DNA of 64,000 bases from Eggerthella sp. YY7918 (lineage in GTDB: Bacteria > Actinomycetota > Coriobacteriia > Coriobacteriales > Eggerthellaceae). The notes below the pieces were generated by a model. That model saw only the letters and a list, made by a program, of their open reading frames with translations, was not told the DNA's origin and did not search any database. The DNA lies in contig NC_015738.1 of NCBI RefSeq assembly GCF_000270285.1, positions 2,976,001 to 3,040,000 of the forward strand, given 5' to 3'. The position numbers and the translations under genes were made by a program. The first letter of the stretch is position 1, and every line of letters starts with the position of its first letter. Of the stretch, positions 58,997 through 64,000 are shown one piece after another.

Positions 58997-60289
58997 TTAT
59001 GCTAGCCTGCAGGTCTTTCGCAGATCCTCGGCGCGGTCGGTGCGCTCCCAGGTGAACTCGGGCAGCTCGCGGCCGAAGTGGCCGTAGGCGGCCGTCTTGC
59101 GGTAGATGGGGCGGCGCAAATCCAGCGCGTCGATGATGGCGCCGGGGCGCAGGTCGAACACCTCGGCCACCGCGCGCTCGATGGCCCCCACCGCCGCCTT
59201 CTCGGTGCCGAACGTCTCCACCATGAGCGACACGGGGCGCGCCACGCCGATGGCGTAGGCCACCTGCACCTCGCAGCGCGCGGCCAGGCCCGCGGCAACC
59301 ACGTTCTTCGCCACCCAGCGCGCCGCGTAGGCCGCCGAGCGGTCCACCTTCGTGCAGTCCTTGCCGGAGAAGGCCCCGCCGCCGTGCCGTCCCATGCCGC
59401 CGTAGGTGTCCACGATGACCTTGCGGCCCGTGAGGCCGCAGTCGCCCATCGGCCCGCCGATGACGAAGCGGCCCGTGGGGTTCACGTGGATCTCCGCGTC
59501 GGGCGAGAGCGCCACGCCCTCGCCGGCCAGCACCGGGCGCACCACCTGCTCCACCACGTCGGCGCGCAGCCGCTCGTAGGGCGCCTCCTCGGCGTGCTGC
59601 GTGGACACGACCACCTTCTCCACCCACTTCGGCGCGCCGTCCTCGTAGCGCACGCTCACCTGGGTCTTGCCGTCGGGGCGCAGGTAGTCGAGCGTGCCGT
59701 CCTTGCGCACGGCGGCGAGGCGCTCGCTCATGCGCTGGGCCAGGTAGATGGGCATGGGCATGAGGGTGCTCGTCTCGTCGCAGGCGTAGCCGAACATCAT
59801 GCCCTGGTCGCCCGCGCCGATGCGCTCGTAGGGGTCGTCCGCGGCCCCGCCGTGGGCCGCCTCCCAGCTCTCGTCCACGCCCTGCGCGATGTCGGGGCTC
59901 TGCTCGTGGATGGCGTTCACCACGCCGCAGGTGGTGCCGTCGAAGCCGTACTTGGCGCGGTCGTAGCCGATGCCGCACACCACCTCGCGCACGATGGCCG
60001 GCACGTCCACGTACGCCTGCGTGCGGATCTCGCCCGCCACGGCCACGAGCCCCGTGGTCGCAAGCGTCTCGCACGCGCAGCGCATCCGCGACACGTCGGC
60101 GGGCTGCCCGCTGGGGGCGATGTAGCCCTCGCGCTCGAGCTCTATCTCCTTGGAGATGATGGCGTCCAAGATGGCGTCCGATATCTGGTCGCACATCTTG
60201 TCGGGATGCCCCTCGGTGACGGATTCGGACGTGAACAGGTAGGATTTTGGCAAAGCGATCGATAAGCTTGGCCTTTGCTCTATCGTCAT
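58997..60289 (-). CDS. metK: S-adenosylmethionine synthetase
   Basis: A 430-residue enzyme that makes SAM from methionine and ATP. Motifs are complete: [32 protein letters not shown], the phosphate loop [19 protein letters not shown] and the closing [14 protein letters not shown]. Two sampled 60-base lines are 68% and 72% G+C, well above most of the window, suggesting a foreign source. It starts 58 bases after the DtxR-type gene and leads the metK-cysK-ahcY-PPTase run. I see no SAM riboswitch in the short leader. The ribosome site is weak (AGAGAG). Confidence 0.97.
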   Translation of the reverse strand: MTIEQRPSLSIALPKSYLFTSESVTEGHPDKMCDQISDAILDAIISKEIELEREGYIAPSGQPADVSRMRCACETLATTGLVAVAGEIRTQAYVDVPAIVREVVCGIGYDRAKYGFDGTTCGVVNAIHEQSPDIAQGVDESWEAAHGGAADDPYERIGAGDQGMMFGYACDETSTLMPMPIYLAQRMSERLAAVRKDGTLDYLRPDGKTQVSVRYEDGAPKWVEKVVVSTQHAEEAPYERLRADVVEQVVRPVLAGEGVALSPDAEIHVNPTGRFVIGGPMGDCGLTGRKVIVDTYGGMGRHGGGAFSGKDCTKVDRSAAYAARWVAKNVVAAGLAARCEVQVAYAIGVARPVSLMVETFGTEKAAVGAIERAVAEVFDLRPGAIIDALDLRRPIYRKTAAYGHFGRELPEFTWERTDRAEDLRKTCRLA

Positions 60290-60332
60290 TTCAATTCTCT
60301 CTATACTTTAGATTGCCCATTATCCAGCTTAT

Positions 60333-60350
60333 TTAGGTTGATGACCCTTA
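60333..60350. promoter_or_regulatory. Imperfect metal-box-like repeat before metK
   Basis: TTAGGTT, four bases, ACCCTTA. The left half equals the DtxR/IdeR consensus half-site; the right half matches five of seven. The spacing is one base shorter than the 7-5-7 consensus. Lying between the repressor stop and metK, it may allow metal control within the operon. Confidence 0.35.
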
Positions 60351-60728
60351 TTGGACGTCCATCTTGCTCGACAGCTCCTTTTTTAAAGCCTGATATGACT
60401 CTTCGCTCATTGCGTGCTCCATGCGACAGGCATCCCTTTGTGCAATTTCAGTCGGAATGCCAAGGTTGGTAAGAACCTTGAAGAAGAAGCAATGGCGGTC
60501 GTAAACTCTTTCAGCGATTTTGCGTCCCCCATTTGAAAGGCGAACCAAACCTCGAGGCCTAAATTCAACATATCCTTCCGCGCTCAAGGAGGACATAGCT
60601 TTTGATATGCTCGCCTTGGAAAAACCCATTCTACTGGCCATATCCACTTGCCTTACAAAACCACCAGAACGAGTTTCGAGAATAAGCAGGTTTTCTAGAT
60701 AGTCTTCCCTTGACTCACTCAAAGTCAT
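60348..60728 (-). CDS. DtxR/MntR-family metal-dependent repressor
   Basis: A 126-residue regulator. The N-terminal winged helix (SREDYLENLLILE, VRQVDMASRMGFSKASISKA, LSAEGYVEFRP) is followed by the dimerisation and metal domain with DRHCFFFKVLTNLGI and DACRMEHAMSEE, which supply the Glu, Cys/Asp and His ligands. It lacks the SH3-like third domain, as in MntR. It lies 14 bases after the ABC genes and 58 before metK, so metal status (Fe or Mn) probably controls the operon. ATG 60728 is preferred over GTG 60737 because GAGGTGG precedes it. Confidence 0.92.
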   Translation of the reverse strand: MTLSESREDYLENLLILETRSGGFVRQVDMASRMGFSKASISKAMSSLSAEGYVEFRPRGLVRLSNGGRKIAERVYDRHCFFFKVLTNLGIPTEIAQRDACRMEHAMSEESYQALKKELSSKMDVQ

Positions 60729-60742
60729 CAGTTCCACCTCAC

Positions 60743-62479
60743 TTAATTCAAAATCCGACCCGTCGACGACTGAAGCTCCACCATTTTCTTGAACAGGCTG
60801 TCTTCGCGCTCCATGAGCTCCGACGGCTTTCCTTGCTCGGCAACGCGGCCTCCATCCAGCACCACGATTTTGTCGGCGCTCATCACGGTTCTCATCCGGT
60901 GCGCGATGACCAGCACGGTTTTGCGTTCAAGGAGACACGATAGCGCCTCCTGCACCTTCGTCTCATTTTCAACGTCAAGTGAAGCGGTCGCCTCATCCAG
61001 AAGAACAATGGGGGCGTTTTTGAGGATCGCCCGGGCAATCGATATGCGCTGGCGCTCGCCTCCGGACAAAAGCGCGCCGTTCTCGCCTATCCTCGTTTCA
61101 TAGCCCTTCGGCATGCGGGAGACAAAATCATCGCAGTTCGCCGCCCGAGCCGCCGCAAACACCTCCTCATCCGTGGCATCTGGCCTACCGAGTCGGATGT
61201 TCTGCATGATCGTGTCGTCGAACAGAACCACATCCTGGAACACTTGGGCGAAATCGACGAGAAGGGCCTCGGGGTCGACGGTCGAAACGTCCACGCCTCC
61301 GATGCTCACAACGCCATCGTCGGCATCCCAGAAACGGGCAGCCAGCTTGGCCGCGGTGGACTTGCCGCCCCCGCTCGGACCGACCAAGGCGGTCACCTCG
61401 CCCTCCTTCGCAACAAATGAGACGTTCGAGAGAACCTTCTCGCCTCCTTCGTACGAAAAAGTCACGTTGTCGAAAGAAATGTCGTGATTCGCCGGCTCGA
61501 ATTCCATCGACCCGGTTTGAGGCCGCTCGTGCTCGATGGAGTGCATGCGCTTGATTCCGAGCTTGAGATTGAGAAGCTCCGTCACAACTTCAAGCACGGT
61601 GTTGATCGGATCGTAGAATCTCGTCACCACGAGAAGGAAGCAGAAGTACACCATGAACTCTAGTTCCCCCGATGCCAAAAGCAGGGCTCCGACGAGGACG
61701 GTCGAAGCTATTCCGAGCTTGAGGAACGCTTGCGCGGCCGACACGGGAACGGCACTCGAAAGCTCCGAGACGATCTGGGCCTTCTCCGCGCGATCGATCT
61801 TCTGATCCAGTTGCTCGAGATACGTTTCCGATTGGTTCGCCGCCGTGATCTCTTGGGCGCATTCGAGGTACTCCTGCAAGCCGTCCGCAACGTCAAGCTG
61901 GCGGTCGATGAGAAACTGCCCCTTCGCATCTTGGCTCTTCCGAGAGAAGGCGATGATGAGCAAGGCGATGGGAAGAACCCAGAGGGCGGCGATGGCCATC
62001 TTCCAGTTGAAGAGCAGAAGCATGATCGAGATCAATATGGTCGACGCGCCGGTTCCGAACAAAAGGGGCATGATATGGGAGAACATGCGCTCCTGATCGG
62101 CGCAGTCCTTCATGATGGTGGTGGTGAGGTCCGAGAGGTCGCGCCTTCCGAAAAAGGAAAGGGGCAATCTGCGCAGCACCTCGGCAAGCTCGATCCGCTT
62201 TCTGGCACTCTCGCCGTACACGACATTGTAGGTGAAATGGTATTCGAGCCATTGGGTCAGCAGCATGAGCAGGAGTATGACGACGATGGCTGCAAGATAG
62301 CCACCAAGAGCAGGGAGGGGCTTCGAGGGGTCGAGCAGATGATCCAGGTAGTCGTTGGTCGCCATGCACAGCACGCCAATGGGTGCCATCATGACGAGGT
62401 TGGCGAGAGCGCAGAAGAACGCGCCTCTCTTGAACTCGAAAGCACCCCGCTCGGTCAAAGCGAACTTCTCACGCAGCAT
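60743..62479 (-). CDS. ABC half-transporter (permease-ATPase), second of a pair
   Basis: A 578-residue type IV (exporter-fold) ABC half-transporter. Six membrane helices span residues 20-310, with the ATPase after 345: Walker A GPSGGGKST, signature LSGGERQRISIARA and Walker B IVLLDEATASLD. Such heterodimers with two different halves include drug exporters and the siderophore importers IrtAB and YbtPQ. The position next to a DtxR-type repressor favours metal or siderophore traffic. The start is ATG 62479 after GGAGGGGG; it overlaps the previous half-transporter by 11 bases. Confidence 0.92.
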   Translation of the reverse strand: MLREKFALTERGAFEFKRGAFFCALANLVMMAPIGVLCMATNDYLDHLLDPSKPLPALGGYLAAIVVILLLMLLTQWLEYHFTYNVVYGESARKRIELAEVLRRLPLSFFGRRDLSDLTTTIMKDCADQERMFSHIMPLLFGTGASTILISIMLLLFNWKMAIAALWVLPIALLIIAFSRKSQDAKGQFLIDRQLDVADGLQEYLECAQEITAANQSETYLEQLDQKIDRAEKAQIVSELSSAVPVSAAQAFLKLGIASTVLVGALLLASGELEFMVYFCFLLVVTRFYDPINTVLEVVTELLNLKLGIKRMHSIEHERPQTGSMEFEPANHDISFDNVTFSYEGGEKVLSNVSFVAKEGEVTALVGPSGGGKSTAAKLAARFWDADDGVVSIGGVDVSTVDPEALLVDFAQVFQDVVLFDDTIMQNIRLGRPDATDEEVFAAARAANCDDFVSRMPKGYETRIGENGALLSGGERQRISIARAILKNAPIVLLDEATASLDVENETKVQEALSCLLERKTVLVIAHRMRTVMSADKIVVLDGGRVAEQGKPSELMEREDSLFKKMVELQSSTGRILN

Positions 62480-64000
62480 CGTTGGCACCCCCTCCGATTC
62501 TCCAAGAGACTGATTTCTGATAGTCCTCCCACATCCGGCGATACACTCCCTTGCTTTCGACAAGATCCCCGTGGGATCCCGATTCCGAGATGGCCCCGTT
62601 CTCCACGACGCAGATCCTGTCCGCGCCCACCACGGTCGATAGCCGGTGTGCAATCATGAGAACGGTCTTGCCGTGCGTAAGACGCGCGAGCGCACGTTGG
62701 ATAAGGGCTTCGTTTTCCGGATCGGCGAACGCTGTGGCCTCGTCCAAGACCACGATAGGCGCATCTTTCAGAATGGCCCGGGCAAGCGCGATACGCTGGC
62801 ATTCGCCGCCCGACAGGTAGACGCCCTTCGCGCCGACCACCGTGTCCAAGCCCTCGGGCAGCTTCGCGATGATGTCGTCGCATTGCGCCGCGTGCGCGGC
62901 CGCCTCCACCTCCGCGCGCGTAGCCGACGGGCGCGCGAATCTGATGTTGTCAATGAGGCTGCGCTTGAAAAGCCGTGTGTTTTGGAAGACGAAGGAAACG
63001 GAATCCATCAGTTCCGAACGGGGAACATCCCGCACATCAACACCGCCGACAAGCACCCGTCCTTCATCGACGTCCCAGAACCTCGGAACAAGGCTTGCAA
63101 TGGTGCTCTTGCCTCCTCCCGACGGCCCGACGAGCGCCATCGTTTCTCCTTCGGGAATCGCAAAGCTCACGTTCTTGACGGCAGGTGCGTCAGCGCCCGG
63201 ATACGTGAAAGACACCCCTTCAAAAACGATATCGCACGTCCCGCTCGCCCTCCCGCCTTTCGCAGAACAGCAAGGCATCTCCGGCGTGGATAGGATCCCC
63301 TCGATTCGCATCACGGCATCTTGGGCCATCGCCGCAGCTTCAGAGGCGTACAGTATCTTGGTCATCATCGATGTCGTCACCGCGCTGAACACCACGTAGA
63401 AGAGGAAGTCCGTGAAGAACGACGCGAAGTCCCCTGCTGCCCCCGCAAGCAGGATGCTGGCGGGAACCAGCACAGCAAAGGTCGAGTTGATCGCCACGAT
63501 CTGCACGACCTGCGGTTTTTCGCACAACTTCGAATAGCCATGGGCCATATCCCGGTACTGCAGGATGGCCTCCTTGAATGCGTTGAACGAATCGACCGTT
63601 TGCTGGAACACTTTGACGACGGGCATGCCTCGAACATATTCGGTCGCAGCGGCGTTCATTCGGTTCAATGCCTGCTGGTAGTTCGACACGAAAGTCAGAT
63701 AGCTTGAGTTCTCATCGCTGCCTCCCCCTCCCATCATCCTCCAAATGCACGCGAAGGACACCGCGATGGGAACCAGGCACGCCAAACCCATGGCCCAGTC
63801 GAAGATGAACATCACGACGACAAACACAACGGGGGTGATGAGGGCTCCCACGAAATCAGGGAACTTATGGGCAAGCACGGACTCGGTCTGGCCGGCGCAG
63901 CCGTCGATCACCCTCCTTAGTTCGCCGGTCGAATGCTCGTCGTAGTAGCCAAGGGGAACCTTGGAGAGATGGTGGGTCGCGGCCTTCCTCATGTTGTTGC
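62469..64000 (-). CDS. ABC half-transporter (permease-ATPase), first of a pair, 5' end outside window
   Basis: At least 507 residues are visible; the frame continues past 64000, so the N-terminus is missing. What remains covers most of the six-helix membrane domain and the ATPase with Walker A GPSGGGKST, signature LSGGECQRIALARA and Walker B IVVLDEATAFADPENEAL. In its Walker B extension the usual Ser-Leu-Asp after ATA is Phe-Ala-Asp, a feature seen in YbtP/YbtQ- and IrtAB-like transporters. Together with the gene after it (11-base overlap) it would form a heterodimer. Confidence 0.92.
   Translation of the reverse strand, partial: NNMRKAATHHLSKVPLGYYDEHSTGELRRVIDGCAGQTESVLAHKFPDFVGALITPVVFVVVMFIFDWAMGLACLVPIAVSFACIWRMMGGGGSDENSSYLTFVSNYQQALNRMNAAATEYVRGMPVVKVFQQTVDSFNAFKEAILQYRDMAHGYSKLCEKPQVVQIVAINSTFAVLVPASILLAGAAGDFASFFTDFLFYVVFSAVTTSMMTKILYASEAAAMAQDAVMRIEGILSTPEMPCCSAKGGRASGTCDIVFEGVSFTYPGADAPAVKNVSFAIPEGETMALVGPSGGGKSTIASLVPRFWDVDEGRVLVGGVDVRDVPRSELMDSVSFVFQNTRLFKRSLIDNIRFARPSATRAEVEAAAHAAQCDDIIAKLPEGLDTVVGAKGVYLSGGECQRIALARAILKDAPIVVLDEATAFADPENEALIQRALARLTHGKTVLMIAHRLSTVVGADRICVVENGAISESGSHGDLVESKGVYRRMWEDYQKSVSWRIGGGANDAA

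Noticed and set aside
59078-60265. 395-residue plus-strand open frame opposite metK
   Set aside because: Same composition effect as over ahcY; metK motifs on the minus strand are complete.
60290-60347. SAM riboswitch before metK
   Set aside because: The gap is only 58 bases and lacks room for and signatures of known SAM riboswitch classes.
1-64000. CRISPR array or insertion sequence
   Set aside because: No regularly spaced repeat series and no transposase gene were seen; the only recombinase is the tyrosine integrase at 52228.

Overview
The window looks like a chromosome segment of an anaerobic, gut-type actinobacterium of the Coriobacteriia, most likely Eggerthellaceae (Slackia/Adlercreutzia/Eggerthella-like). 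I infer this from four things: the actinobacterial fhaA-fhaB-pstP-ftsW/pbp-pknB cell-envelope cluster, an HspR-controlled dnaK-grpE-dnaJ-hspR-clpB operon, three secreted Tat-lipoprotein flavin reductases each beside a LuxR or LysR regulator (two of them LuxR proteins with a large membrane domain), and hydrogenase/nickel genes (hypE, nikR). No genus can be fixed without a search. Six ParB-binding parS sites lie between 4.1 and 41.8 kb, so the segment is very probably close to the replication origin.

Layout. 0-2 kb: a hypothetical gene, a candidate type I toxin/antisense-RNA module, a hypothetical protein, an XRE regulator and tRNA-Thr. 2-7 kb: a tocopherol-cyclase-like protein, a universal stress protein, an encapsulin nanocompartment with its ferritin-like cargo under a Fur-type palindrome, and a UbiB-family kinase. 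7-11.5 kb: secreted flavin reductase 1, divergent from a membrane LuxR regulator and a DMT permease. 11.6-19.3 kb: FHA proteins, PP2C phosphatase, an FtsW-PBP fusion and a PASTA kinase, followed by tRNA-Arg. 19.4-28.6 kb: a LytS-like kinase, a TSUP permease with a glycosyltransferase, QueT, RsgA, TrkH with two small partners, and a FabK-like flavoprotein. 28.7-35.8 kb: the heat-shock operon. 36-38.8 kb: ferredoxin, HypE, NikR and two unknown proteins. 38.9-47.2 kb: flavin reductases 2 and 3 with LysR and LuxR regulators, and a phosphohexomutase. 47.3-51.8 kb: GalE, an LCP ligase, an XRE regulator, VanZ-like and HAD proteins.

From about 51.8 kb the character changes. A tRNA-Gly with a diverged copy of its 3' half and 12-bp tandem repeats precedes an integrase, an excisionase-like protein, a MazF/PemK-like toxin with a zinc-ribbon tail, and a sigma-region-4-like protein. 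This looks like one end of an integrated element. Beyond it lies a tightly packed minus-strand operon that runs off the right edge: two ABC half-transporters, a DtxR/MntR-type repressor, metK, a cysteine-synthase-like gene, ahcY and a phosphopantetheinyl transferase. Base composition changes sharply from gene to gene (metK near 70% G+C, the transferase near 45% in sampled lines), so the operon seems assembled from different sources.

The most interesting reading is that this operon is the supply, transport and control arm of a carrier-protein-dependent, metal-regulated natural-product (metallophore-like) locus whose assembly genes would lie just past 64 kb. That is inference. What the sequence shows directly is the gene order, tight spacing and families.
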